Shown: positions 6,311 to 15,288 of the stretch, piece after piece | How positions within the stretch are numbered: position 1 is the first letter of the stretch | Layout: each line of letters begins with the position of its first letter | Assembly (NCBI GenBank): GCA_040235415.1 | Contig: JBECKR010000255.1 | Location: 1-21,962, forward strand | Reading direction: 5' to 3' | DNA from: JBECKR01 sp040235415 | GTDB lineage: Bacteria; Acidobacteriota; Polarisedimenticolia; Polarisedimenticolales; Polarisedimenticolaceae | DNA length: 21,962 bases | Position numbers and translations under genes: made by a program | The notes under the pieces: model-generated | Seen by the model: the letters and a program-made list of their open reading frames with translations, nothing else | The model's database searches: none | Told to the model about the DNA's origin: nothing

Positions 6311-8125
6311 TCAGCCGTCGAGGTGGGCACGGTCGGAGTCGCCCATTTCGACACCGCCGCCGGGGAAGTACTCCAGCCAGCGCCGCGTCACCGTCGCGGC
6401 CGTTGCCGGATCGCACCGCAGCTCCCGCGGGAACCCGGGCCGCAGGCGAGCGTCGATCACGATGGGCGGGCGGCGCACGACGTGATTGCGCACGATCTCG
6501 GCCGCCGCGGCGTGGACGTCGGCCGCCGGCTCGAACCGGGTGAACGTGGTCCACAGGAAGCTCACCGTCCCGGCGGCCGCCCGCCGCGGCTCGTCGGTCA
6601 GCACGACGAGCGGCCACTCGGCGAATGCGGGATGGGCGGCGATCCTGGCCGGCGCGTCCGGATCCTCACCCTTCGGTCGCCCACCGACGACGAGGCAGCC
6701 CGGGCAGAACGGCTCGACGCCCCGGACGTCGCGCGGGGGCTCGACGCGCGGGCGGAACTCGCGGGGCAGCGATCGAACCGGATCGCCGAGCCCGAGCCAC
6801 ACGCCCTTCGACCCCTCGTTGACCGCGGGTCCGGTGTAGTCGAGCGTGTCCATCGAGAGGTTCGAGAACACGTAAAGGTCGGTCTCGGGCCGCGTGCGTT
6901 CGAGAACGTGCTGCAGCACCGCGCGGAAGTCCCGGAGATCGACCGGCCGGTCGACCACCAGAAGGAACTTCGTGAGCGAGAGCTGGCCCTCGCCGAGGAT
7001 CCGGAACGCCGACGCCATCGCCTCGCGCTCGTAGCGCTGCTTCACGACCGCGGCCGCGAGCGAGTGGTAGCCGGTCTCGCCGTAAGACCAGAGGTCCTCG
7101 ACCGCCGGCATCACGAGCGGGAACAGCGGAGCGAGGATCTCCTGCAGCAGGTCGCCGATGTAGAAGTCTTCCTGTCTCGGCTTCCCGACGACCGTCGCGG
7201 GGTAGATCGCATCCCGCCGCCGCGCGACGTGCTCGATCTCGAACACGGGATAGTCGTGGGCCAGGGAATAATAGCCGTAGTGATCCCCGAAAGGACCCTC
7301 GCGGCGGCGGACCGCGGGCGGCACCCGGCCGACCAGGGCGATCTCGGCGTTCGCGACGAGCGGGTGCGCTCCCGGACCGGGGCAGACCCCGAGGCGTGCG
7401 CCGGCGATCAGCGAGGCCAGGAGCGTCTCCGGGACGTTCTCCGGGAGGGGCGCGATCGCCGCGAGGACGAGGGCCGGGGGCCCTCCCAGGAACACCGTCG
7501 CCGGGAGCGCCTCGCCGCGCGCCTCGGCGACGGCATAGTGGAACCCTCCGCCCTTGCCGATCTGCCAGTGCATCCCGGTCGTCCGCCGGTCGTGGACCTG
7601 CAGGCGGTACATCCCGAGGTTCGGGACGCCGCTGTCCGGGTGCCGCGTCATCACGAGCGGGAGCGTGACGAACGGGCCGCCGTCCTCGGGCCAGGTGGTC
7701 AGCACCGGCAGCCGGTCGAGTCGCACGTCCTCGCCGACGACCTCCGCCACCGGCCCGGAGCGCCGGCGCCGCAGGCCGACCCGCAGCGCCTCGAGCGCGA
7801 CGTCCCTGGCCCCCCAAAGCTTCGAGGGCGACGGCGGCAGGAGCGCGTCCGCGAGCTCCGCGAGGCGACGGATCAAGCGGCCCGGCCGCGAGCCGAACGC
7901 GAGACCGGCGCGCCGGGCGGTACCGAACAGGTTCGTGGCGAGGCGGATGTCCGAGCCGCGGACGCGGCGGAACAGCAGGGCCGGGCCGCCGGCCGCGATG
8001 ACGCGGCGGTGGATCTCCGCGACCTCGAGGCGCGGGTCGACCTCGACGTCGACCTCGACGAGGTCGCGGTCACGACGCAGGCGGTCGAGGAACGCGCGAA
8101 GGTCTGGAAAGCCGGCGTCGGACAC
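6311..8125 (-). CDS. UbiD-family prenylated-FMN decarboxylase
   Basis: A 604-aa enzyme of the UbiD family, which uses prenylated FMN (made by UbiX) to decarboxylate or carboxylate aromatic or unsaturated acids reversibly. Key parts are visible: MYRLQVHDRRTTGMHWQ (from residue 172), with the cofactor-site arginine R174. The EGPFGD motif (276-281, continuing HYGYYS) carries the acidic catalytic pair E276 and D281. The Asp in second place is as in E. coli UbiD rather than fungal Fdc1. The length is above E. coli UbiD (about 497 aa). Likely roles are quinone biosynthesis (ubiquinone or menaquinone) or aromatic acid metabolism; no ubiX or other quinone gene is in the window. The start is GTG with GGAGG upstream. 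It lies 72 nt downstream of the cyclic-di-GMP gene on the same strand. Confidence 0.9.
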   Translation of the reverse strand: MSDAGFPDLRAFLDRLRRDRDLVEVDVEVDPRLEVAEIHRRVIAAGGPALLFRRVRGSDIRLATNLFGTARRAGLAFGSRPGRLIRRLAELADALLPPSPSKLWGARDVALEALRVGLRRRRSGPVAEVVGEDVRLDRLPVLTTWPEDGGPFVTLPLVMTRHPDSGVPNLGMYRLQVHDRRTTGMHWQIGKGGGFHYAVAEARGEALPATVFLGGPPALVLAAIAPLPENVPETLLASLIAGARLGVCPGPGAHPLVANAEIALVGRVPPAVRRREGPFGDHYGYYSLAHDYPVFEIEHVARRRDAIYPATVVGKPRQEDFYIGDLLQEILAPLFPLVMPAVEDLWSYGETGYHSLAAAVVKQRYEREAMASAFRILGEGQLSLTKFLLVVDRPVDLRDFRAVLQHVLERTRPETDLYVFSNLSMDTLDYTGPAVNEGSKGVWLGLGDPVRSLPREFRPRVEPPRDVRGVEPFCPGCLVVGGRPKGEDPDAPARIAAHPAFAEWPLVVLTDEPRRAAAGTVSFLWTTFTRFEPAADVHAAAAEIVRNHVVRRPPIVIDARLRPGFPRELRCDPATAATVTRRWLEYFPGGGVEMGDSDRAHLDG

Positions 8126-8197
8126 CGCTCGCCCTCCGGGGAGGATGCAGTGTGAACCGAGGGTCGGGACGATCGCAACGAAGATCGCTCGTCGAGG

Positions 8198-11100
8198 CTA
8201 CTCCGAGGAGGCGTGCGGCAGCTCGCGCTCGAACACGAAGCGCTCGAAGCGGTCTGCGGACAGCGGCTCGCTGAAATAGTAGCCCTGGGCGAGGTGGCAG
8301 CCCTTGGCGCGGAGGAACTCGAGCTGCTCGAAGCTCTCGACGCCCTCGCCGACGACGTGGATGCGGAGGCTCCTGGCCATCGCCAGGATCGCCTCGACGA
8401 GCACCGCGTCGTCGCGGATGGTCGCGACGTCGCGCACGAACGAGCGGTCGATCTTGAGGGCGTCGATCGGAAACGTGCGGAGGTAGCCGAGCGAGGAGTA
8501 CCCCGTTCCGAAGTCGTCGATCGCGAGCCGCACCCCCATGTCGCGGAGCTCGTGCAGCAGCGCGACGACGTGGTCGAGGTTCTCCATGATGAGGCTCTCG
8601 GTGATCTCGAGCGTCAACAGCTTCGGCGGCAACCGGGTGTCGTCGAGCACGCGCCGAACGATCGCGGCGTAATCGCCGTGGCGGCACTCCCGGGTGGAGA
8701 GGTTGACCGAGACCGAGAGCGGAGGACGGTCGGGCGCATGCCACATCGCGGCCTGATGGCAGGCGGTGCGCAGCACCCACTCGCCGATCGGAGCGATGAG
8801 CCCGGTCTCCTCGGCGAGCGGAATGAAGCGGTCGGGAGGCACGAATCCGCGCAACGGGTGCTCCCAGCGCAGCAGCGCCTCGGCGCCGGTGACCTGGCCG
8901 GTTCGAAGATCCACGATCGGCTGGTAGTGCAGCCTGAGCTCGTCGCGCTCGAGCGCGCGCCGGAGCTCCGACTCGAGCGTCATGCGCTCGACCGCCTCGG
9001 CGTTCATCTCGGGCGTGAAGAAACGGAAGGTGTTGCGCCCGCTCTCCTTGGCGCGGTACATGGCCGCGTCGGCGTGCTTCAGGAGGTCCTCGATCTCGCG
9101 GCCGTCGGTGGGGTAGATCGTGACCCCGACGCTCGCCGTGATGAACGTCTCGTGGCCGTCGACGACGATGGGCCGCGCGAGCTCCGACAGGATCTTGAGC
9201 ACGATCGGCTCGACCTCGCCGATCGCACGGGTGTCCGGCAGCACGACCGTGAACTCGTCGCCGCCGAGGCGCGCGACCGTGTCGGAGCGCCGCAGCACGC
9301 CCATGATCCGGCGGCTCGCCTCCTCGAGCAGGCGATCGCCGATGCTGTGGCCGCGGGTGTCGTTGACCCACTTGAAGTGGTCGAGGTCGATGAACATCAG
9401 CGTGACGAGACGGCCGGTGCGATCGGCGACTCGCAGCGCCTGGCGGAGCCGCTCCAGGAACAGCGACCGGTTCGGGAGGTTCGTGAGCGCGTCGTAGTTC
9501 GCCTGACGCCAAATGAGCTCGTGGGCGCGCTTTCGCTCGGTGATGTCGCTGAACACCGAGACCCGTTCCCGCAGCGTCCCGGAGGGGCCGCGGATCTCCG
9601 CGACCGACAGCCAGCCGAGCCGAAGCTCGCCGGCCTTCGTCCGGATCCAAAGCTCCCCCTGCCACCGACCCGTCCTGCGCATCTCGTGCCGCATCGACCG
9701 GAAGAACTCCTCGTCGTGCCGACGGGAGTCGAGCATCAGGAAGTGCTCGCCGAGCGCCTCGTCGCGGGAGAATCCGGTGATCTCCGTGAACGCGGGGTTT
9801 ACCGCGGTGATGCGATCGTGCCCGTCGGTCACCATGATCGCTTCCGAAGTCGTCTCGAACACCTTCTGCGCGAGCCGCAAGCGGTCGTCGGCGCGGACGC
9901 GCTCGGTGATGTCGTGGACGCTCGAGTGCAGCAGGGTGCGGCCCGCGGCGGTGATGGCGCAGGCGAACACCTCGACGTCGCGGACCTCGCCCGAGGCGAG
10001 GCGGTGCCGGAAGAAGAAGTGATTGTGACGTCGGGCGAGAACGCGCTCGACGGCGTCGCGGAGCTCTCCCTCGGGGGCGGTGTTGATGTCCGAGATCCGC
10101 ATGGAGCGCAGCCGCTCGCGGCCGTGGCCGTAGAACTCGCACGCCGCGGCGTTCGCGTCGACGATCGCCCCGTCCAACGGATCGATCAGTAACTGGACGA
10201 GGGTGTTCGCGGAGAACATCTCGCGGTAGCGCTCCTCGCTCTCGCGAAGCTCTCGGGTTCGCGCGGCCGCGATCGTGACGGCGCGCTCGCGGCCGGTCAC
10301 GAGGAGCATCACGGCCCACCACACGGCCAGACTGAACGCGAAGCCGCCCACCAGCACGTAGGGCGCGTCGCTCTGGTTCGCGGCGTCGAACATCGGCGTC
10401 GAGCGGAACGAGAGTACCCAGGTGCGCCCACCGACCGCGACGCGGCGCTCGCGGCGGATTCGTCCCGCCTCCGGGCGCGCGTCTTCGTCCCCCGCGGCGT
10501 CACGAAAGAGGGATGCCGTGCCCGCGGCCGGGTCGGCGGCGGCGTCGCGGACCTCGAGACGGACGAGCGGCGCCGACTGGCCGACGACGTCGCGGAACAG
10601 CCGCTCCGAGTCGTAGCTCGCGACGACCCAGCCGTAGATCGCCGCGCGGCGCTCCTCGACGCTCCCGGTCGGCGCCCCCGGGCGGTACAGCGGGATGAGG
10701 TGCAGGAAATCGCGGTCTTCCCCGGTGCCCCGCGGTCCTGGCAGCGGAGCGGACACGACCGCCGCCCCGCGATCGCGTGCGGCTTCCGCGGCCGCCCGGC
10801 ACAGCGGCTCGGAGGCCAGGTCGTAGCCGAACGACCCGGCGTCCCGCGGTGCCGGCTCGATGTAGGTTCGCACGAATCGCTCTCGTCCGGGCCGCTCCGG
10901 GTGGAGCCGGAACGCCCCGTCGACCTCGTGCCGCATCAGCGACTCGAATGCCGCCTCGCCGCCCGGCGGCACGTAGCGCACGAGCGACAGGTCGTCGATT
11001 CCGGGGAACGTCGCCGACGGCGCGACCGACCGCGCGAAGCGCGTCCACTCGTCGCGGGTGACCACCGTGCTGGCGTCGAACAGGCCTCTTCCGGCTCGCA

Positions 11101-11311
11101 GCAGCGCTTCGAACAGGTGGATGCGGTCGAGCAGGGCGCGCTCGACCCGCTGCGTCTCGCGGTCGAAGCGCTGCTCGGCGACGCGCTCGCCGAGGGCGCG
11201 GACGTGCAGCCAGTAGCCCAGCGTTCCGCCGAGCAGGGCGGCCAGGAGCAGGCCGAGCAGGGCGGCCTGAACCGTCGCGGACCGCGCCGCGATCTGGACC
11301 TTTCGTACCAT
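8198..11311 (-). CDS. Membrane sensor with CHASE-like, PAS, PAS, GGDEF and EAL domains
   Basis: A 1037-aa inner-membrane protein for cyclic-di-GMP turnover. Two hydrophobic segments (about 15-35 and 318-338) flank a periplasmic CHASE-like domain. PAS domains follow at about 360-475 and 482-595, each ending in a DITER-type linker. The GGDEF domain (about 605-765) has an intact GGDEF motif (683-687) and the inhibitory RxxD site (RRSD, 674-677), so diguanylate cyclase activity is plausible. The EAL domain (about 780-1030) keeps EALLRW (from E811), EITES, DDFGTGYSS, KIDRSF and GEGVES, so phosphodiesterase activity is also plausible. Which activity wins cannot be told. ATG 11311 is used, with no strong Shine-Dalgarno. 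The UbiD gene follows on the same strand; a functional link is not evident. Confidence 0.93.
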   Translation of the reverse strand: MVRKVQIAARSATVQAALLGLLLAALLGGTLGYWLHVRALGERVAEQRFDRETQRVERALLDRIHLFEALLRAGRGLFDASTVVTRDEWTRFARSVAPSATFPGIDDLSLVRYVPPGGEAAFESLMRHEVDGAFRLHPERPGRERFVRTYIEPAPRDAGSFGYDLASEPLCRAAAEAARDRGAAVVSAPLPGPRGTGEDRDFLHLIPLYRPGAPTGSVEERRAAIYGWVVASYDSERLFRDVVGQSAPLVRLEVRDAAADPAAGTASLFRDAAGDEDARPEAGRIRRERRVAVGGRTWVLSFRSTPMFDAANQSDAPYVLVGGFAFSLAVWWAVMLLVTGRERAVTIAAARTRELRESEERYREMFSANTLVQLLIDPLDGAIVDANAAACEFYGHGRERLRSMRISDINTAPEGELRDAVERVLARRHNHFFFRHRLASGEVRDVEVFACAITAAGRTLLHSSVHDITERVRADDRLRLAQKVFETTSEAIMVTDGHDRITAVNPAFTEITGFSRDEALGEHFLMLDSRRHDEEFFRSMRHEMRRTGRWQGELWIRTKAGELRLGWLSVAEIRGPSGTLRERVSVFSDITERKRAHELIWRQANYDALTNLPNRSLFLERLRQALRVADRTGRLVTLMFIDLDHFKWVNDTRGHSIGDRLLEEASRRIMGVLRRSDTVARLGGDEFTVVLPDTRAIGEVEPIVLKILSELARPIVVDGHETFITASVGVTIYPTDGREIEDLLKHADAAMYRAKESGRNTFRFFTPEMNAEAVERMTLESELRRALERDELRLHYQPIVDLRTGQVTGAEALLRWEHPLRGFVPPDRFIPLAEETGLIAPIGEWVLRTACHQAAMWHAPDRPPLSVSVNLSTRECRHGDYAAIVRRVLDDTRLPPKLLTLEITESLIMENLDHVVALLHELRDMGVRLAIDDFGTGYSSLGYLRTFPIDALKIDRSFVRDVATIRDDAVLVEAILAMARSLRIHVVGEGVESFEQLEFLRAKGCHLAQGYYFSEPLSADRFERFVFERELPHASSE

Positions 11312-11409
11312 CGGGACCCCGGAGCGACCCTGAGGAACTCCGCCGAGGTGCCTCTCCGGCGGGACGCGCGTGACGGACCCCGCGAGCGACTCCGAGCGGA
11401 CCAGGGTTC

Positions 11410-11437
11410 AATCTAGGTCCGGGCGGGCCCGGCGCAA
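11410..11437 (-). promoter_or_regulatory. Candidate promoter of the cyclic-di-GMP gene
   Basis: On the minus strand, TTGCGC (11437-11432), a 16-nt spacer, then TAGATT (11415-11410). The predicted leader is about 90 nt. It lies back to back with a plus-strand promoter whose -35 is also TTGCGC. Confidence 0.4.
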
Positions 11438-11457
11438 CAACGGGGGTGGACCGGCGG

Positions 11458-11486
11458 TTGCGCCGGCGCCGGGCGCGGCCTACCCT
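11458..11486 (+). promoter_or_regulatory. Candidate promoter of the DUF4412-like gene
   Basis: TTGCGC (11458-11463), a 17-nt spacer, TACCCT (11481-11486). The start site would be near 11493, giving a leader of about 32 nt that contains the Shine-Dalgarno GGAGGAG. The rest of the intergenic stretch 11312-11524 shows no gene. Confidence 0.45.
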
Positions 11487-11524
11487 CTTGCGGTCGTCGG
11501 ACCGCGGCGGCGGAGGAGATTCCG

Positions 11525-12247
11525 ATGAAGCGATACGTCCCGTTCGTCGCGCTGGCCCTGGCGGCCATCGCCGTGGCGGCTCCCGCCGCGGCCGACACCC
11601 GGGTGGTCCAGAAGATCCACAGCGAGGGCCTTCCGGGACAGAACGGAGCGAAGGACGGCGAGGTCGAGCTCTGGGTCGCGAAGGACCGCGTGACCCAGAA
11701 TTCCGACAACGCGGAGTTCATCCTGCGCCTGGACCAAAACAAGCTCTACATCATCGACCGACCGTCGAAACGGTACGCGGTTCTCGCGGTGCCGATCGAT
11801 CCGATGCAGCTCGTTCCCGAGGATCAGCGCGAGCGCGTCAAGGCGATGATCCCGATGATGAAGATGACCGCGAAGATCACGCCGACCGAAGAGACCGCGA
11901 AGATCGGGTCCTGGAGCGCGAAGAAGTACGACGTCGAGCTCACCGGCGCCGCCGGGACCGCGTCGATCGAGATCTGGAACACGACCGACATCGCGCAGGA
12001 CCTCGCCCCGATCGAGCGCTTCCAGGAGGTCATGGCCTCCATGAGCCCGCGCGGCGACTGGATGTCGCAGATCAGCGGAATCGAGGGAACGACCGTCCGC
12101 CAGAAGATCGTCACCGGCCCGGCGACGACCACGAGCGAGGTCGTGTCGGTCGAAACCGGCGATGCGCCGGCCGGCATCTACGAGCCGCCCGAGGGCTACA
12201 CCGAGGTCTCGATCGAGGATCTGCGCACCGGCGTCGGGCGGCGCTGA
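11525..12247 (+). CDS. Secreted DUF4412-like protein
   Basis: A 240-aa exported protein. The signal peptide covers about 1-23 (MKRYVPFVALALAAIAVAAPAAA). The mature part looks like the DUF4412 / LolA-like beta-sheet type: VVQKIHSEG, VELWVAKDRVTQNS, FILRLDQNKLYIIDRPSKRYAVL, then after a Met-rich helix (AMIPMMKMTAKI) IGSWSAKKYDVELTG and EIWNTTDI. Proteins of this kind are periplasmic and many are uncharacterised. The start is fixed by GGAGGAG before ATG 11525. It is convergent with the thioredoxin gene, with only 4 nt between the two stops and so no room for a terminator between them. The family call is from pattern only; function unknown. Confidence 0.75.
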   Translation: MKRYVPFVALALAAIAVAAPAAADTRVVQKIHSEGLPGQNGAKDGEVELWVAKDRVTQNSDNAEFILRLDQNKLYIIDRPSKRYAVLAVPIDPMQLVPEDQRERVKAMIPMMKMTAKITPTEETAKIGSWSAKKYDVELTGAAGTASIEIWNTTDIAQDLAPIERFQEVMASMSPRGDWMSQISGIEGTTVRQKIVTGPATTTSEVVSVETGDAPAGIYEPPEGYTEVSIEDLRTGVGRR

Positions 12248-12251
12248 GCGG

Positions 12252-13040
12252 TCACTCGAGTCCCGACGCGAGCTCGGGGAATTCGGCCCGCAGGCGGTCG
12301 AACGCGCGCTGTGCCGCCGCGTCGTGGCCGCGCTCCCGCTCCATCCGGACGATGGCCACCAGCGCGTCGCCGCGCACCGCCGGAGCGGTCGCGCGCGCGG
12401 CCAGCCGCTCGAGCGAGGCGACCGCCTGGCGCTCGTCGCCCGCGCTGTACTGCGCCTGCGCGAGATCGAGCTCCGCCTGCTCCGCCGCGGCCGGATCCGT
12501 GCGCTCGAGCAGCCCGACGGCCGTCTTGAGGAGCCGCGCGGCCCCCGTCGGGTTGCCGACGCCCGCGAGGTACGCGGCGGCCGCACGCAGCGAGGCCGGA
12601 CGGTCCGGCCGCCCGATCTGTTCGAGGTACGCGTCGTACCCCCGCCGCACGCGGGCGAGCGTCGCGAGCATCTCGTCGGGGCCGGTCAGGCCCACGAGCC
12701 GCGTGATCTCGCGTCCGGCCGGGTCCAGCACCAGGGTCGTCGGCAGGATCTCGACCCGGTAACGGCTCGCGAACGGGTCGTTGGCGTCGGCGTCGACCTT
12801 GAGCGCGACGAACCCCGCCCCGACGGCGCCGATCACGCGTGCGTCCGACCACGTCACGCGCTCCATCACCTTGCACGGCCCGCACCACGAGGCCCAGACG
12901 TCGGCGAGCACCGGGAGGCTTCCGGAACGGGCGCTCTCGAGAGTCCGCGGGACGTCGTCGTTCCACGGGATGGTCTCGACGGACGCCGCCGGCAGGGCGG
13001 CGAACAGGAGGAGCGTGGCGGCGAGTACGGTACGTGCCAT
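12252..13040 (-). CDS. Secreted thioredoxin-fold protein with TPR-like tail
   Basis: A 262-aa protein with a signal peptide (about 1-20). A thioredoxin domain (about 25-135) carries the active site WCGPC (C53-G-P-C56) and the cis-proline P100 in ILPTTLV. The C-terminal half (about 145-260) is helical, rich in Ala, Arg and Glu, and looks like TPR-type repeats (AAAYLAGVGNPTGAARLLK; AELDLAQAQYSAGDERQA). It should act in the periplasm as a thiol-disulfide enzyme, reductant or chaperone, with the tail binding partners. The frame is open further upstream, but ATG 13040 gives the signal peptide and has GAGGGA before it. It is transcribed divergently from the propeller/thioredoxin fusion operon, sharing a 226-bp intergenic region, so co-regulation is possible. 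Confidence 0.87.
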   Translation of the reverse strand: MARTVLAATLLLFAALPAASVETIPWNDDVPRTLESARSGSLPVLADVWASWCGPCKVMERVTWSDARVIGAVGAGFVALKVDADANDPFASRYRVEILPTTLVLDPAGREITRLVGLTGPDEMLATLARVRRGYDAYLEQIGRPDRPASLRAAAAYLAGVGNPTGAARLLKTAVGLLERTDPAAAEQAELDLAQAQYSAGDERQAVASLERLAARATAPAVRGDALVAIVRMERERGHDAAAQRAFDRLRAEFPELASGLE

Positions 13041-13266
13041 CGGGGTCCCTCGGTTCCGGCGGTCGAAGCCGGCAATATACCGCGACCGGCCGGCGCCGAC
13101 CGGCAGCGCCTGAGGACCGCCGCAACGGAGTAATTCGATTCCCTTTGTCGGCGCGAAGCCGTCGCCCCGGCGTCCTCCCTGCGGTAAACAGCAGGTCCCC
13201 CCGCGTGATTCCGGGACCGGCGCTCCGGCCGGTCGACGGTTCGGCCTGCCAGGAAGGAGGGATCCC
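13041..13266. promoter_or_regulatory. Divergent intergenic region between thioredoxin gene and propeller/TBDR operon
   Basis: 226 bp without a credible gene. On the minus strand TATATT (13079-13074) is a candidate -10 about 34 nt before the thioredoxin ATG. On the plus strand the only landmarks are GGTAAACAG near 13182, a possible poor -10, and the strong Shine-Dalgarno AAGGAGGG just before ATG 13267. No clear operator was found. Confidence 0.4.
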
Positions 13267-15288
13267 ATGCTCGCGACCCCCCGCCGTCGATGCGCGGCGC
13301 TTCTCGCCGCCCTGTTCGCGGTCGCCGCGTTCTCGAGCGCCTCGGCCGAGGTGCTGCCCCAGGGGCTGAAGATCGAGAAGATGCTCGACTCCGCGGAGCT
13401 CGGCGACCTCGCGCAGTCGCCGACCGGGGAGCTGTGGCTGCTGGAGCGCGCGACCGGCACCGTCCGGGTCCTGGCGAACGGCCGCGAGGTCGCGAGCCTG
13501 ACGGTCCCGGTCGACGCGACCTGCGAGAGCGGGCTGCTCGACGTCGCGTTCGCTCCGGACTACGGCGAGAGCGGCATCGCGTTCCTGTCCTACGTCGACC
13601 CGTCCGGACACCTGCTCGTGGACCGGGCGTTGCGCTCCGGATCCGGGCTGGCGCTCGACGGGAACCTGCTCGACCTCGGGACGACCGCCGGTGGATGCCG
13701 TCCCGGAGGCGGTCTCGCGGTCGGTCCGGACGGCAAGCTGTACGTCGCGACCGGCGACCTCGAGGTTCCCGCGGACGCTCAGAGCGACGCGTCGGAGGCC
13801 GGCAAGGTCTTGCGCGTCGAGCTCGACGGCTCGGTGCCGCCCGACAACGCGTCGGGCACCCGAGTTTGGGCCAAGGGGTTCCGCGACGGGCGCGACCTCG
13901 CGATCAACCCCGCGACCGCGCGCGCGGGCGGGACGGTGTACGTCACCGATCTCGGGGCGAGCGACGCGTACGACGAGGTCGACTCGGTGGCCGAGGGCGC
14001 CAACTACGGCTGGGCGACTCACAGCGGGCCGGGAGGGGGATTCGCCGAGCCGCTCGTGTCCTACAGTCCTTCGGTCCAGACCGCAGGGCTCGACGTCCTG
14101 CGCGGAACCGGCCTCGGCGCGGATTCCGAGGGCGCGGTGGCGTACGCCTGCACCGGCGGCGACGACCTCCGGAGAGCGTTTCTGACCGGGCCCGATCTCG
14201 ACCAGCTCGACCGCGACGAGCGGCTCTACGATCCCGACGGCGATCGCGACGGCACGCCCGATCCCGGCTGCCCGAAGCAGTTCTCGACGGTCGCCTCCGT
14301 GGGCGACGGCTGGCTGTACGGCTCGAACGTCGGCGTGAATCCGGGCGTTTGGCGCATCTGGCGCGACGATCCCGGCCCGCGCGAGGTCTCGGCGGCCGGA
14401 TCGCCGTTCGGTCTCACGGTCGGCAAGAGCGGAAACGACATCACGATCGGATGGGAGAACCTCGGGACCGTGGACACCGGGAGACCGGCGCGCAACGGCG
14501 GTCAGCGGGCCGAGCGCTACCGCGTGTGGGAGGGCACGCTCCCGATCGGCGGGACCTACGACCACCAGCCGGTGCTCGACACGAACGGCACGGCCGACGG
14601 CTCCGCCCGCCTCGTCGCGACGCTGACCCCGGGAGCGGGGAGTCGCTACTTCCTCGTCAGCGCCCAGGGGGACAACAAGGAAGGGTCGCTCGGTCCGGGG
14701 CGTCCCGCGGCCGACGACTACTGCGACGCCGTCGGGTGGGGCGTCGCCGTCGGCAAGTGCGCCGAGGGGTGGGTCGACCCGAGCGGCGGCGGGGCGCTGT
14801 ACCTCACGGACTACAATCCGCGCTCCGCGACCTACATGCGGTCGCTCACGATGGCGGACTTCCGCGGGTCGGTCGTCCGGATGGACATCTCCGCGGACGA
14901 CTGCTTCTGGTGCAACGTCCAGGCCGGCTACCTCAACGCGGTCGACGCGCAGTACCGCAGCCGCGACTACCGCGAGGTCACCGTGTTCACCCTCAGCTAC
15001 ACCACCTTGGAACCGGTTCCGCCCGCGCAGTGCGCGTCCTACATCTCCGCTTGGGCGAACGACCACAACCTCGACGGGCCGATCCTGTGCGACGTCGATC
15101 ACGACGCCAACAACCGCGGCGACGTCACGTGGCAGTACTTCGAAACGGCGACCTGCGGCGGCACGCCGCAGAACTTCTACATCGATCAAGGTCACGTGAT
15201 CTACGACTTCGTCTGCGGCGCGGAGCTGTCGTCGAGCGGCATCGCCGCCCGGGTGGCGCCGGAGGTCAACCCGGAGACGTGCGAATGA
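13267..15288 (+). CDS. Fusion: sugar-dehydrogenase-like propeller, FN3-like region, thioredoxin-like domain
   Basis: A 673-aa exported protein with a signal peptide (about 1-27). Residues 30-370 resemble the PQQ-dependent glucose/sorbosone dehydrogenase propeller (ESGLLDVAFAPDY; GGLAVGPDGKLYVATGD; GKVLRVELDGSVPPDN; EGANYGW), with a Asp-rich, possibly Ca-binding loop DPDGDRDGTPDPG. The usual HxGG carrying the catalytic His reads R145-P-G-G here, so dehydrogenase activity is doubtful. Residues about 375-480 look like a fibronectin-III-type sandwich (YRVWEGTLPIGGTYDH; SRYFLVSAQGDNKEGSLG). Residues about 505-660 look thioredoxin-like: TMADFRGSVVRMDISADDCFWC, with C546-F-W-C549, and a late FYIDQGHVIYDF strand, plus four more Cys. 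AAGGAGGG fixes the start. Its stop overlaps the next ATG (ATGA), so it is coupled to the receptor gene. Confidence 0.82.
   Translation: MLATPRRRCAALLAALFAVAAFSSASAEVLPQGLKIEKMLDSAELGDLAQSPTGELWLLERATGTVRVLANGREVASLTVPVDATCESGLLDVAFAPDYGESGIAFLSYVDPSGHLLVDRALRSGSGLALDGNLLDLGTTAGGCRPGGGLAVGPDGKLYVATGDLEVPADAQSDASEAGKVLRVELDGSVPPDNASGTRVWAKGFRDGRDLAINPATARAGGTVYVTDLGASDAYDEVDSVAEGANYGWATHSGPGGGFAEPLVSYSPSVQTAGLDVLRGTGLGADSEGAVAYACTGGDDLRRAFLTGPDLDQLDRDERLYDPDGDRDGTPDPGCPKQFSTVASVGDGWLYGSNVGVNPGVWRIWRDDPGPREVSAAGSPFGLTVGKSGNDITIGWENLGTVDTGRPARNGGQRAERYRVWEGTLPIGGTYDHQPVLDTNGTADGSARLVATLTPGAGSRYFLVSAQGDNKEGSLGPGRPAADDYCDAVGWGVAVGKCAEGWVDPSGGGALYLTDYNPRSATYMRSLTMADFRGSVVRMDISADDCFWCNVQAGYLNAVDAQYRSRDYREVTVFTLSYTTLEPVPPAQCASYISAWANDHNLDGPILCDVDHDANNRGDVTWQYFETATCGGTPQNFYIDQGHVIYDFVCGAELSSSGIAARVAPEVNPETCE

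Noticed and set aside
6323..8155. 610-codon plus-strand frame opposite the UbiD gene
   Set aside because: UbiD motifs are clear on the minus strand; this frame is Arg/Asp/Glu/Val-rich noise.
8213..10192. 659-codon plus-strand frame opposite the GGDEF/EAL gene
   Set aside because: The opposite strand encodes intact GGDEF and EAL motifs; this frame has none.
13041..13460. N-terminal extension of the secreted thioredoxin on the minus strand
   Set aside because: It would bury the signal peptide and overlap the divergent propeller gene; ATG 13040 has its own ribosome site.
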